From Geobacter argillaceus (GTDB lineage Bacteria > Desulfobacterota > Desulfuromonadia > Geobacterales > DSM-12255), in NCBI RefSeq assembly GCF_007830735.1, contig NZ_VLLN01000001.1:124001-188000 (forward strand): 64,000 nucleotides of DNA. The letters are read 5' to 3'. Below the pieces are notes generated by a model. The model was not told the origin of the DNA. It was given only the letters and a program-made list of their open reading frames with translations, and searched no databases. Numbering within the stretch: position 1 is the stretch's first letter; each line of letters begins with the position of its first letter. Shown one piece after another: positions 36,051-44,245 of the stretch. The translations under genes and the position numbers were made by a program.

Positions 36051-37064
36051 AGATAGCCTTCTTTGATACTCTTTTGATTCTGAATAGCTACAGCGATCAA
36101 AGGAGAAAAACCATGGGCAGGCCGCTACGAATCGAATTTCCTGGCGCACACTATCATGTGACATCGAGAGGGAACGAACAAAAGGATGTATTCAAGAGCC
36201 AGAAAGACAGAGAACAATTTCTTTCGTACCTCGAATCGGCGGTATTCAGATATGGGGCCGTTATCCATGCCTATTGCCTGATGAGCAACCACTATCATCT
36301 GCTGCTGGAGACCCCCTCCGGTAACCTGTCGCAGATCATGCAGCATATTAACGGGGCATATACCAACTACTTCAACGTCAAGCGAAAGCGATACGGTCAT
36401 CTATTCCAGGGACGTTATAAAGCGATACTTATAGAGGCCGACGAATACGCGAAAGAGCTATCCCGCTACATCCATCTCAACCCGGTTCGGGCGGGAATGG
36501 TATCCAGGCCGGAAGAATATCGGTGGTCGAGCTACCTCGACTATATCGGGGGGAGAAAAAGCCCTGAATGGTTGAAGACGGTATTCATCCTTGATTACTT
36601 CGGCAAGGGCAAGAACGCCTGCAAGAAATATCAAAAATTTGTTGAAGACCTGATTGAACGTGAGTACGAAAGCCCGTTGAACGGGGCAAAAGCCGCGACC
36701 ATCTTGGGCGGTGCGGAATTTGTGACCGAAATTGCAGCCAGGCATGTTGACGGCAAACAGCATGGCCGGGATCTGCCGGCGGTAAGGAAACTATCGGCCA
36801 GGCCCACCATGGAAGCGATCATCGAAGCGGCACGGAATCTTGCAGGAAACGACAGATTATCGGAAAAGGTCGGCATCTACCTCTGCCACAAATACAGCGG
36901 AGCCAAGTTGAAGGAGATAGGCGAGCGGTTCGACATAGGTGAATCGGCGGTATCGCAGTCGAGCCGCAGGTTCGCGCAGGAGTTGGGCCAAGATGAAGAG
37001 TTGAGGAAGCTTGCCGAAAAATTGAGAGCAAAACTGGATCTGTCAAAAGTGTAGGTCTGACACC
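36027..37064 (+). mobile_element. RAYT unit: REP-associated transposase bracketed by inverted REP-like repeats
   Basis: The transposase gene (36113-37054) lies between a direct REP-like unit (36027-36050) and its inverted copy (37041-37064). The right copy overlaps the last codons and the TAG of the gene. Such arrangements are typical of RAYT genes, which act on their own flanking palindromes. Confidence 0.8.
36113..37054 (+). CDS. REP-associated tyrosine transposase (RAYT, Y1/HUH type)
   Basis: 313 residues. The Y1 HUH domain (1-150) starts MGRPLRIEFPGAHYHVTSRG, with the metal-binding His pair in MSNHYHLLLET and the catalytic tyrosine in ELSRYIHLNPVRAG. A C-terminal part (about 225-300) looks like the DnaA-type helix-turn-helix seen in many long RAYTs (YLCHKYSGAKLKEIGERFDI, then GESAVSQSSRRF). 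HUH enzymes nick and rejoin single-stranded DNA at hairpins. The SD AAAGGAGAAAAACC sets ATG 36113; an upstream extension runs back into the repeat. It is probably the source of the three REP-like copies here. Confidence 0.92.
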   Translation: MGRPLRIEFPGAHYHVTSRGNEQKDVFKSQKDREQFLSYLESAVFRYGAVIHAYCLMSNHYHLLLETPSGNLSQIMQHINGAYTNYFNVKRKRYGHLFQGRYKAILIEADEYAKELSRYIHLNPVRAGMVSRPEEYRWSSYLDYIGGRKSPEWLKTVFILDYFGKGKNACKKYQKFVEDLIEREYESPLNGAKAATILGGAEFVTEIAARHVDGKQHGRDLPAVRKLSARPTMEAIIEAARNLAGNDRLSEKVGIYLCHKYSGAKLKEIGERFDIGESAVSQSSRRFAQELGQDEELRKLAEKLRAKLDLSKV

Positions 37065-37084
37065 CAGCCAAGCACCCAGCCAAG
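37041..37084 (-). repeat. REP-like palindromic repeat, right (inverted) copy, with 12-bp tandem duplication
   Basis: The inverted unit is 37041-37064. CACCCAGCCAAG then occurs twice in tandem (37061-37072, 37073-37084). As at the other two copies, the duplicated block abuts the GGTGTC end of the unit. Confidence 0.85.
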
Positions 37085-37125
37085 TAGGACGTCCGATAAT
37101 CAGTCAGCATTATGTAGGATTCTGA

Positions 37126-38331
37126 ATGCAGCCTAACTACAGACGGTTGATGGGATTAATTAAGATGCGTAGCGGGAAAAAACTCATTGCATTAATAATC
37201 GTTGCCTGCCTTTTTCTTCTGCTTAAAAGCAACGTTTTCGCTGCCACTGATGGCATCTACATTCTTTCCGAAACCACGTATTCCTGGGACGGCACCGACG
37301 CCAGCCGTCTCAATAATCCGACTCCCGATTACGATTACAGCCACGGGGACGAAAACCGCATCACCTACACCCTGCCGTGGCCATTCACCTTCTATGGTCA
37401 GTCCTTCACACAGATCACAGTCGACACCAACGGCAACGTCTGGTTCGGTGCAAACGGAAACGCCAATTCCTTCAATCTGCCGACTACCGGACCGGTCATC
37501 TCCGCATGGAACAACGACCTGTCGTCCCTTTACCAGGGCGGCGTCTTCGTGCAGCATAAGACCAACCCCGAACGGGTGGTAATCGAGTGGCAGGCGGAAA
37601 CATACAGCGACGAAGGGTCATTCAGCCCCAACATCTTCGAGGTGGTCCTGTCCCCCAATGGGAGCATGAGGGTTGACTATAAAGTATTCAGCGCCATTAA
37701 CAGCGCTGACTTCGGTTCCGGGATTTCGAAGAACGACGGGAGCCACTATCTGAATTTAACCGCCAGTGTCGCTCCCGTATACAACGTGGCCGGCCGCTCT
37801 TTTGCCATAACCGGTGCACCCCGAGTGCTGAATCTCGTCTTTGCCGGCACGGGGAACGGCTTCATCACCATCGCGCCTGCTGGAACGGTCTGCAACACCA
37901 ACTGTACTTCGACATTTCCGTCCGGCACCCAACTGACGCTTTCTCCGGCTGCGGCCTCCTACTCCTTGTTCACTCGCTGGCAAAACGGCCTGTGTGCCGG
38001 GACCGGAGTCTGCCTGTTGACACTGAACGCGGACACCACTGAAACTGCGCTCTTCGACTACGACGCCGCCCATCAGGTAAGCATCGGCGGCACCGCAACG
38101 ACATACTACTCCACCATCCAAGCCGCTTATAATGCCGCTGCGCATGGGGATGTCATCAAACTCTGGGCAACTACCTACACTGAATCCCTCGTCTGTAATA
38201 GACCATTGGAGGTTACCTTCCAAGGGGGGTATGACAGTGGTTTCACGAGCATAATCGGCGAACTGATTTTGAATGGAAGCCTGAGCATTCTTGACGGCGT
38301 TGTAATCGCAGACGGATTAAGAATTCGTTGA
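37126..38331 (+). CDS. Secreted protein with bacterial (InlB-type) repeat, function unknown
   Basis: 401 residues. A signal peptide ends near SNVFA (core LIALIIVACLFLLLK). The N-terminal ~210 residues are a beta-rich region with the pattern YTLPWPFTFYGQSFTQITVD, DTNGNVWFG, VVLSPNGSMRVDY, as in extracellular adhesive or nidogen-like domains. A repeat of about 75 residues (GFITIAPAGTVCNTNCTSTF, FTRWQNGLCAGTGVC) resembles divergent InlB B-repeats with two disulfides. It ends with a start of a parallel beta-helix (YYSTIQAAYNAAAHGDVIKL). The end looks short for such a fold and may be truncated. ATG 37165 is an alternative start that trims the n-region. Likely a secreted or surface protein; it lies immediately before gspE. 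Confidence 0.75.
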   Translation: MQPNYRRLMGLIKMRSGKKLIALIIVACLFLLLKSNVFAATDGIYILSETTYSWDGTDASRLNNPTPDYDYSHGDENRITYTLPWPFTFYGQSFTQITVDTNGNVWFGANGNANSFNLPTTGPVISAWNNDLSSLYQGGVFVQHKTNPERVVIEWQAETYSDEGSFSPNIFEVVLSPNGSMRVDYKVFSAINSADFGSGISKNDGSHYLNLTASVAPVYNVAGRSFAITGAPRVLNLVFAGTGNGFITIAPAGTVCNTNCTSTFPSGTQLTLSPAAASYSLFTRWQNGLCAGTGVCLLTLNADTTETALFDYDAAHQVSIGGTATTYYSTIQAAYNAAAHGDVIKLWATTYTESLVCNRPLEVTFQGGYDSGFTSIIGELILNGSLSILDGVVIADGLRIR

Positions 38332-38373
38332 CAACGAAACAACAAAAAGCCAAGTTAGCTTCTCGAGAGAGTC

Positions 38374-39936
38374 ATGCCGAACATATATGATCAAGAACAG
38401 ATAGCCGAACGCCTCGGCCTCCCCTTCCAGGCCACCATCGACGACAACCAGGTCGATGGTGGCCTGCTCTCCCGTCTTCCCCTGACTTTTGCCCGGAAGC
38501 ACGCCCTCCTGCCGTTGCGCCAGGAAGAAGGACGGCTGCTGGTGGCCCTGGGGGAGCCGACCGATCTCCTGGCCCAGGACGAGGTCGCTGCCATCTTCGG
38601 CCTGCCGCTCCAAGGGATTGTGGTGCCGCGGCAGGAGGTGCTGGACGCGGTCAACCGCCTCTACAGCCGCTTTGCCGGCAGCGCCCGGGAGGTGGTGGCG
38701 GAACTGGCCGGTGAAGACCTGTCAGCCATCGCCACCGAGCTCTCCCAGCCCCAGGACCTCCTGGACCTGACCGACGAGGCGCCGGTTATCCGGCTCCTGA
38801 ACTCGATCCTGTTCCAGGCGGTAAAGGAACGGGCCAGCGACATCCACATCGAACCGTACGAACGGGAGTTGGACGTCCGCTTCCGGGTCGACGGCATCCT
38901 TTACAAGATGCTCGCACCGCCCCGGGTGATCCTGGACGCCCTGGTATCCCGGGTGAAGATTATGGCCGGGCTGAACATCGCCGAAAAGCGTCTTCCCCAG
39001 GACGGTCGCCTGAAGGTCATCGTGGCCGGCCGGGAGGTGGACATCCGGGTCTCCATCATCCCCACCTTTTTCGGCGAACGGACCGTGCTGCGCCTTTTGG
39101 ACAAGCAGCGGGGGGTGCTGTCGCTCACGGACATCGGCTTTTCCGACCGGGACAAAACCGCCATGGAGCGGCTCCTCACCCGGTCGAACGGCATCCTCCT
39201 CGTCACCGGCCCCACCGGCAGCGGCAAGACCACCACCCTCTATGCGGCCCTTTCCCGCCTGAACGCGCCGGAGAAGAACATCATCACCATCGAGGACCCG
39301 ATCGAGTACCAGTTGGCCGGGGTCGGGCAGATCCAGGTGAATCCGAAGATCGACCTGACCTTTGCGCAAGGGTTGCGCTCCATCCTTCGCCAGGACCCGG
39401 ACATCGTCATGGTGGGTGAGATCCGGGACGCGGAGACGGCCGAAATCGCCATGCAGGCCTCCCTCACCGGCCACCTGGTCCTGTCCACCCTGCACACCAA
39501 CGACGCCTCAACGGCCGTCACGCGGCTGGTGGACATGGGTATCGAACCGTTCATGGTCGCCTCCACCCTGACCGGGGTCCTGGCCCAGCGGCTGGTACGG
39601 GTCATCTGCCCCCACTGCCGGGAAGAGTACCAGCCGGAGCGGGAATACGCCGGCATCACCCTCCCCCCGCGCCTCTACCGGGGTCGCGGCTGCGACCACT
39701 GCTTCGGCCTGGGAATGCTGGGGCGGATCGGCATCTACGAGATGCTCCTCATCGACAGCGAACTCTGCTCCATGATCATCAAGCGGACCCCTGCCGGCGT
39801 CATCAAGGAATACGCGGTCTCCAAAGGAATGCGCACCCTGCGGGACGACGGCCTGGACAAGGCCGCGGCAGGCATCACCACCATCGAGGAGGTGCTGCGG
39901 GTGACCCAGGACGATTATGCCGACCTTCCAGTATAG
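38374..39936 (+). CDS. gspE: Type II secretion ATPase GspE
   Basis: 520 residues. The N-terminal MshEN-like domain (LLSRLPLTFARKHALLPLRQ) binds GspL. The ATPase has ASDIHIEPYE, Walker A GPTGSGKTTTLYA, the Asp box TIEDPIEYQ, Walker B DPDIVMVGEIRD and the His box LSTLHTNDA. The zinc-binding CPHC...CDHC site follows (38 residues apart here). GspE powers pseudopilus assembly from the cytoplasmic face. Its end overlaps gspF by 20 bases. It is separated from gspD by accessory genes, so expression needs read-through or a new promoter. Confidence 0.96.
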   Translation: MPNIYDQEQIAERLGLPFQATIDDNQVDGGLLSRLPLTFARKHALLPLRQEEGRLLVALGEPTDLLAQDEVAAIFGLPLQGIVVPRQEVLDAVNRLYSRFAGSAREVVAELAGEDLSAIATELSQPQDLLDLTDEAPVIRLLNSILFQAVKERASDIHIEPYERELDVRFRVDGILYKMLAPPRVILDALVSRVKIMAGLNIAEKRLPQDGRLKVIVAGREVDIRVSIIPTFFGERTVLRLLDKQRGVLSLTDIGFSDRDKTAMERLLTRSNGILLVTGPTGSGKTTTLYAALSRLNAPEKNIITIEDPIEYQLAGVGQIQVNPKIDLTFAQGLRSILRQDPDIVMVGEIRDAETAEIAMQASLTGHLVLSTLHTNDASTAVTRLVDMGIEPFMVASTLTGVLAQRLVRVICPHCREEYQPEREYAGITLPPRLYRGRGCDHCFGLGMLGRIGIYEMLLIDSELCSMIIKRTPAGVIKEYAVSKGMRTLRDDGLDKAAAGITTIEEVLRVTQDDYADLPV

Positions 39937-41128
39937 GGCATATCGGGCCGACGGCCGGGAGACCAGCGGCACGGTCGACAGCGACAGCATCCGGACGGCG
40001 CGGGAACGGCTGAAGCAACAGGGGCTGCTCCCCATCGACCTGGTGCCGGCAGACGAGGCCCCGGCCAAGGGGCTGTCGCGAACGTTTCGCAGTGGCGTGC
40101 CGGTAGCCGAACTCGCCCTCTTCACCCGGCGGCTGGCCACCCTGGTCTCCTCGGCAGTGCCGATCCACGAAGCCCTCACCGCCCTCCTGGAACAGGAACG
40201 GCCGGGCGAACTCCGCAAGGTCCTGGGAAGGGTGCGCGACCGGCTGTCGGAAGGGGCCGGGCTGGCCAAGGCGATGGGCCGGGAACCGCGCATCTTCAGC
40301 GAGAGCTACGTCAGCATGGTCGCGGCCGGCGAGGCGAGCGGCGCGCTGGACCAGGTGCTGGAGCGGCTTGCCGACTTCCTGGAGGGACAGGAGGTGGTCC
40401 GGAGCAAGGTGACCAGCGCCCTTGCCTACCCGATCCTGATGGTGGTGGTGGGGAGCGGGGTGATGCTCTTTCTGCTCGCCTTTGTCATTCCCAAGATCAC
40501 CGGGGTCTTTGCCGACAACAAGGCGGCCCTGCCGCTGATCACCGTTGCCCTGATTGCCGTGAGCAACGCGCTACGCAAGGGGTGGTGGCTCATCCTCATC
40601 CTGGTCGCAGCTGCGACGTTCATCTACCGCCGTCTGGCACAGAAGGAGGAATTCCGCCTCAAACGGGATCGGCTCCTGCTGCGCCTCCCCTTTGCGGGGG
40701 CACTGGTCCAGAAGCTTGTCCTATCCCGCTTTGCCCGGGTTCTTGGCCTGCTCCTGGCCAGCGGTGTACCGGTCATCCGGGCACTGGAGATCACCGGCGA
40801 GGCGGTGGTGAACCGGGCCTACCGTGTCGTCCTGGCCGAGGCTCGATTGGAGCTGGCGGAGGGGGGGAAACTCTCGGCCAGCCTGGCACGGAGCAGCGTC
40901 TTCCCACCGCTGTTGGTCCACATGATCGCTGTGGGGGAAAAGAGCGGCACGCTGGAAGGGATGCTGGAGAAATCGGGCAGCGCCTATGAGCGGGAGTTCG
41001 AGGCCTCTGTGGGGCGCTTCCTGGCCCTCCTGGAGCCGCTTCTGGTCCTGGCCATGGGGCTGGCGGTCGGGCTCGTGGTAGTGGCGGTGCTGCTCCCCAT
41101 CTTCCAGTTGAACCAGTTGGTGAAATAG
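39917..41128 (+). CDS. gspF: Type II secretion inner-membrane protein GspF
   Basis: 403 residues, full length. Starts MPTFQYRAYRADGRETSGTV, then two T2SSF cytoplasmic helical domains (about 70-190 and 270-390) with FTRRLATLVSSAVPIHEAL and SRFARVLGLLLASGVPVIRA. Membrane segments lie at about 165-190, 210-235 and 370-395. GspF sits at the centre of the platform over the GspE hexamer. It overlaps gspE, so the two are likely translated together. Confidence 0.96.
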   Translation: MPTFQYRAYRADGRETSGTVDSDSIRTARERLKQQGLLPIDLVPADEAPAKGLSRTFRSGVPVAELALFTRRLATLVSSAVPIHEALTALLEQERPGELRKVLGRVRDRLSEGAGLAKAMGREPRIFSESYVSMVAAGEASGALDQVLERLADFLEGQEVVRSKVTSALAYPILMVVVGSGVMLFLLAFVIPKITGVFADNKAALPLITVALIAVSNALRKGWWLILILVAAATFIYRRLAQKEEFRLKRDRLLLRLPFAGALVQKLVLSRFARVLGLLLASGVPVIRALEITGEAVVNRAYRVVLAEARLELAEGGKLSASLARSSVFPPLLVHMIAVGEKSGTLEGMLEKSGSAYEREFEASVGRFLALLEPLLVLAMGLAVGLVVVAVLLPIFQLNQLVK

Positions 41129-41142
41129 GCTTAGCAACTGAA

Positions 41143-41164
41143 CCCTTCTCCCTCAGGGAGAGGG
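41143..41164. repeat. Short intergenic palindrome
   Basis: CCCTTCTCCCT (41143-41153) faces AGGGAGAGGG (41155-41164). It lies between gspF and gspG and may fold in the mRNA and help set the higher pseudopilin level. There is no T-run, so it is not a normal terminator. Confidence 0.5.
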
Positions 41165-41195
41165 AACTACACTAACCTCATTGGAGGCTTTTTGC

Positions 41196-41636
41196 ATGAA
41201 TTACCGACGTAACAACCACGGCTTTACCCTGATTGAGATCATGGTGGTGATCGTCATCCTGGCGCTCCTGGCGGCCCTGGTCGGGCCTAAGATCATCGGC
41301 CGTTCCGACGATGCCAAGATCGCTGACGCCAAGGTGCAGATCCGCAACATCGAGACTGCCCTCAAGCTCTATAAGCTGGACAACAGCGTATTTCCCGCCA
41401 CCGAGCAGGGGCTGCAGGCGTTGGTGACCAAACCGACCATCGGGACGATCCCCAGGAACTACAAGGCAGAGGGGTACCTGGAGAACAAACAGCTCCCCAA
41501 GGACCCGTGGGGAAACGACTACATCTACCTCTCCCCTGGTGAACACGGCGATTACGACCTCTGCTCCTACGGTGCCGATGGTGCCAAAGGCGGGGAAGGA
41601 AAGGCGGCGGACATCTGCAGCTGGAACATGCAGTGA
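41196..41636 (+). CDS. gspG: Major pseudopilin GspG
   Basis: 146 residues. The prepilin leader MNYRRNNHG is cut before FTLIEIMVVIVILALLAALV, with Glu at mature position 5. The C-terminal part carries the family loop KDPWGNDYIYLSPGEHGDYD and YGADGAKGGEGKAADI, where calcium binds. GspG polymerises into the pseudopilus that pushes substrates through GspD. TTGGAGGCTTTTTGC sets ATG 41196. Confidence 0.97.
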   Translation: MNYRRNNHGFTLIEIMVVIVILALLAALVGPKIIGRSDDAKIADAKVQIRNIETALKLYKLDNSVFPATEQGLQALVTKPTIGTIPRNYKAEGYLENKQLPKDPWGNDYIYLSPGEHGDYDLCSYGADGAKGGEGKAADICSWNMQ

Positions 41637-41676
41637 AAAACCGTGACTGGTGACTCGTAACTGGCAGGAGAACATG

Positions 41677-42183
41677 ATGGGGGATACGAGTCACGGCTTC
41701 ACGCTCTTAGAGCTGCTGGTGGTGGTTGCCATCCTGTCACTCACCGCGGCCCTGATTTTCCCGCTCCTCCCCTCCACCGAGGCGGGAGCGCTCCGGGGTT
41801 CGGCCCGGGGGGTGGCGGCCATGCTCCGCTACCTCGGCGAACAGGCGATTACCACCAAGACCGTGTACCGCCTGCACCTGGAACCGGGCGGCACCGGACT
41901 GACGGTCATGAAGCGGCTCGCCTCGGGCGATGAAGTCCTGCCTAGCGACACCCTGCTGACCAAGCCGCTATTGGCGTCAGGGATCACCATGAGCGACGTG
42001 GAGACCGGCCGGCTCGGCAGGGTGACCGGCGGCGAGGTCATGGTCGATGTCGGCCCCGGCGGCCTGGCCGACCTTTTGGTCATCCACCTTCAGGGAAAGG
42101 GCGGCGAGAACTACACGGTCACCGCCTATCCGGCCAGCGGCAAGGTAAAGGTGGCAAGCGGCTACCAGGAGGCCGGGTTATGA
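41677..42183 (+). CDS. gspH: Minor pseudopilin GspH
   Basis: 168 residues. Leader MGDTSHG, then FTLLELLVVVAILSLTAALI with Glu5. The mature part is beta-rich, typical of GspH/FimT proteins, with REAGVAAMLR-like RGSARGVAAMLRYLGEQA. A minor pseudopilin joins the tip complex. Both ATG 41674 and 41677 are possible; GGAG spacing favours the second. Its stop overlaps the gspI start (ATGA). Confidence 0.9.
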   Translation: MGDTSHGFTLLELLVVVAILSLTAALIFPLLPSTEAGALRGSARGVAAMLRYLGEQAITTKTVYRLHLEPGGTGLTVMKRLASGDEVLPSDTLLTKPLLASGITMSDVETGRLGRVTGGEVMVDVGPGGLADLLVIHLQGKGGENYTVTAYPASGKVKVASGYQEAGL

Positions 42184-42545
42184 ATCGGGGGACCTGGACC
42201 GGGGCGAGAGGGTTTACGCTCCTGGAGGTGCTGATCGCCCTGGCCATTATGGCCGGCGTCGTCACCACCGTGATCTCCGTCTTCAACCAGCATCTTTCGG
42301 TTGTGAGCAGGGACAAGGAGGAAACAATCGCCCTGCTCCTGGCGCGGTCGAAGATCGACGAGCCCGGCTTTCGCGACCTGCCGGCCGGCAGCAAAGGAAC
42401 CTTTGCCCCCCAGTGGCCGCTCATCGCCTGGGAAACCGCCACTGCCCCGACTGAGCTCCCGGGCGTCAGCCGCCTCACCCTGACGGTCACCTGGGACGGA
42501 ACCCGGAGAAAACTCTCCCTTGTCCAGTATGTGGCAAAACTGTAG
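42180..42545 (+). CDS. gspI: Minor pseudopilin GspI
   Basis: 121 residues. Short leader MNRGTWTGARG, then FTLLEVLIALAIMAGVVTTV with Glu5. The remainder has the GspI pattern ETIALLLARSKIDE (usually AxxLAxxKL.E) and a beta-sheet with VTVTWDGTRRKLSLVQYVA. It forms the pseudopilus tip with GspJ and GspK. It overlaps both neighbours. Confidence 0.92.
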   Translation: MNRGTWTGARGFTLLEVLIALAIMAGVVTTVISVFNQHLSVVSRDKEETIALLLARSKIDEPGFRDLPAGSKGTFAPQWPLIAWETATAPTELPGVSRLTLTVTWDGTRRKLSLVQYVAKL

Positions 42546-43158
42546 CCGGACCAGGCATAGCGCAGCACGAGGCTTCACGCTGCTGGAGGTACTGATCGCC
42601 CTGGCGCTCCTCTCCCTGGTGGCAGGCGCCCTCTACGGCACCTTCTTTTCACTCACCGCCGGCCGGGAAGCGGCAACAGCGGGCATGGAGACCCGCCGTG
42701 AGCTGCGGAGCAGCCTCGATCTCCTGCGTCGGGAACTCTCCGGTACCTATTACGTCCGGGGAAACAAGCGGCTGCATTTTGTGGTGGAAGACCGGGACGA
42801 GTACGGCAACCCTGCATCGATTCTGGAGTTTACCGCCATTGCCCCGCCCTCTCCGGACAGCGGCAGCTCAGACCAGATCGTGGTCCGCTACCAGCCGGTA
42901 GTTACGGATCAGAAGATGGTGCTCACCCGGCAGAGCCGGGATCTCTACCTGGAAGGCGATCCTCCCCGCTACCCGCAGATGGAAGAGTTGTCCGGGTTCC
43001 TGGTGGAATGCTATGACGGCGGCAAGTGGGTGAAGAGCTGGGATACCGCCATCAACATGGGGTTGCCGAAGGCGGTCCGGGTGACGGTCTCGGTAAAGGA
43101 CGGGGAGCGGACCGTCGACTTTTCGACCATAGCCACCCCGCCGATAACCGGACCATGA
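42529..43158 (+). CDS. gspJ: Minor pseudopilin GspJ
   Basis: 209 residues. Leader MWQNCSRTRHSAARG, then FTLLEVLIALALLSLVAGAL with Glu5. The C-terminal domain has the GspJ features LLRRELSGTYYVRG, LEFTAIAPPS, DLYLEGDP and LVECYDGGKWVKSWD. It pairs with GspI and GspK at the tip. ATG 42529 is used; the frame opens at a TTG three codons earlier. It overlaps gspI by 17 bases. Confidence 0.93.
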   Translation: MWQNCSRTRHSAARGFTLLEVLIALALLSLVAGALYGTFFSLTAGREAATAGMETRRELRSSLDLLRRELSGTYYVRGNKRLHFVVEDRDEYGNPASILEFTAIAPPSPDSGSSDQIVVRYQPVVTDQKMVLTRQSRDLYLEGDPPRYPQMEELSGFLVECYDGGKWVKSWDTAINMGLPKAVRVTVSVKDGERTVDFSTIATPPITGP

Positions 43159-44075
43159 AGGGGGAGCGGGGATTTGCACTCGTCCTGGCCCTGGTGATCA
43201 CGGCCATCCTCGTGGCCCTGGTGACGGAGTTCATCACCGAGGTCTACGTGGACACGTCGTCCCGGCAATACGCTGTGGACGCCCAGCAGGCAAGCCTGCT
43301 CGCCGAATCCGGGATGACCGGCTCCATCAAGCTGCTGCAGCGTGAACTGGGGGGGCAGAACTACTCCTCGCTCCAGGACCGCTGGGCAACGCCGCTGGTC
43401 CTGGAGGAGGAAAAGGGCTCGCTCCGGGTGACCGTCGAGGAGGAAAACGGCAAGCTGAGCCTGAACCACGTGGCGCTTCCCAACGGTACCTTCAATGAGG
43501 CCTACTATGGGATAGCAGTCAGACTGCTGAAAAAGCTCGGACTGTCGCCGGACCTGTGCGATACCCTGGCCGACTGGGTGGACGAAAACGAGGAACCCCA
43601 TCCCGGCGGGGCGGAATCCGCCTGGTACATGGCCCGGAAACCTCCTTACCACGCCAAGAACAGCAGGCTGGAAACCCTGGAGGAACTTGCCTTGGTAAAG
43701 GGTTTTAGCGGCAAGACACTGGAGCAGCTTCGTCCTTTTGTCACGGTCTATGCCGATGACCCGGCAGCGCCGGCAGCGCCTATCAACATCAACACCGCCC
43801 CCAGGGAGCTGCTGCTGGCCCTGGATGACCGGATGACCGACGCGCTGGCGGATAGCATCATCGAGTACCGGAAGACCACCCCCTTCAAGTCCCCGGCCGA
43901 ACTGACCCGGGTGTCGGGGATGGAAACCATCGCCACCGGCCTCCAAACCGTGCTGAGAACCAAGGGGAGCGTCTACCGCCTGCGGGCCGAGGCGACCGTC
44001 AACGGCACCATCAGGGTCATCGAGGCGGTGGTCCGACCCACAGGTCCAACCGTCCTGTATTGGCGGGAGTATTAG
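43155..44075 (+). CDS. gspK: Minor pseudopilin GspK
   Basis: 306 residues. Leader MKGERG, then FALVLALVITAILVALVTEF. As is normal for GspK, position 5 is not Glu. The large alpha domain contains two helix-hairpin-helix-like segments (LADWVDENEEPHPGGAESAW; PININTAPRELLLALDDRMT). GspK caps the pseudopilus. The start overlaps the gspJ stop (ATGA); the longer frame from 43026 is out-of-frame noise over gspJ. Confidence 0.95.
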   Translation: MKGERGFALVLALVITAILVALVTEFITEVYVDTSSRQYAVDAQQASLLAESGMTGSIKLLQRELGGQNYSSLQDRWATPLVLEEEKGSLRVTVEEENGKLSLNHVALPNGTFNEAYYGIAVRLLKKLGLSPDLCDTLADWVDENEEPHPGGAESAWYMARKPPYHAKNSRLETLEELALVKGFSGKTLEQLRPFVTVYADDPAAPAAPININTAPRELLLALDDRMTDALADSIIEYRKTTPFKSPAELTRVSGMETIATGLQTVLRTKGSVYRLRAEATVNGTIRVIEAVVRPTGPTVLYWREY

Positions 44076-44097
44076 ACAGGGACCGGTAAAAGCAGAA

Positions 44098-44186
44098 TTG
44101 TAGGTTGGGTTAGCGTCAGCGTAACCCAACATATACCGCTGATTCGTCGGGTTACGGCGATACAACCGCCTAACCCAACCTACGTT
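44098..44186. repeat. Nested inverted repeat (TAGGTTGGGTTA type) between gspK and gspL
   Basis: TGTAGGTTGGGTTAGCG at the left and CCTAACCCAACCTACG at the right are inverted copies. Inside the left half, GGGTTAGCG also faces CGTAACCC. The same word family is a widespread interspersed repeat in Proteobacteria (from memory). It fills most of the 170-bp gspK-gspL gap. Confidence 0.8.
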
Positions 44187-44245
44187 AGTTCAAGAGTTAC
44201 AGGGTACTAGCCCCATCGGTCCGGGACTGCATCTTTCGAGGAATT

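Noticed and set aside
41641-41676. GTGACTGG/GTGACTCG near-repeat before gspH as a regulatory element
   Set aside because: Too short and imperfect; best seen as leader sequence of gspH.
43011-44165. 384-codon minus-strand frame opposite gspK
   Set aside because: gspK has a prepilin-type leader and family sequence on the other strand; the antisense frame has none.
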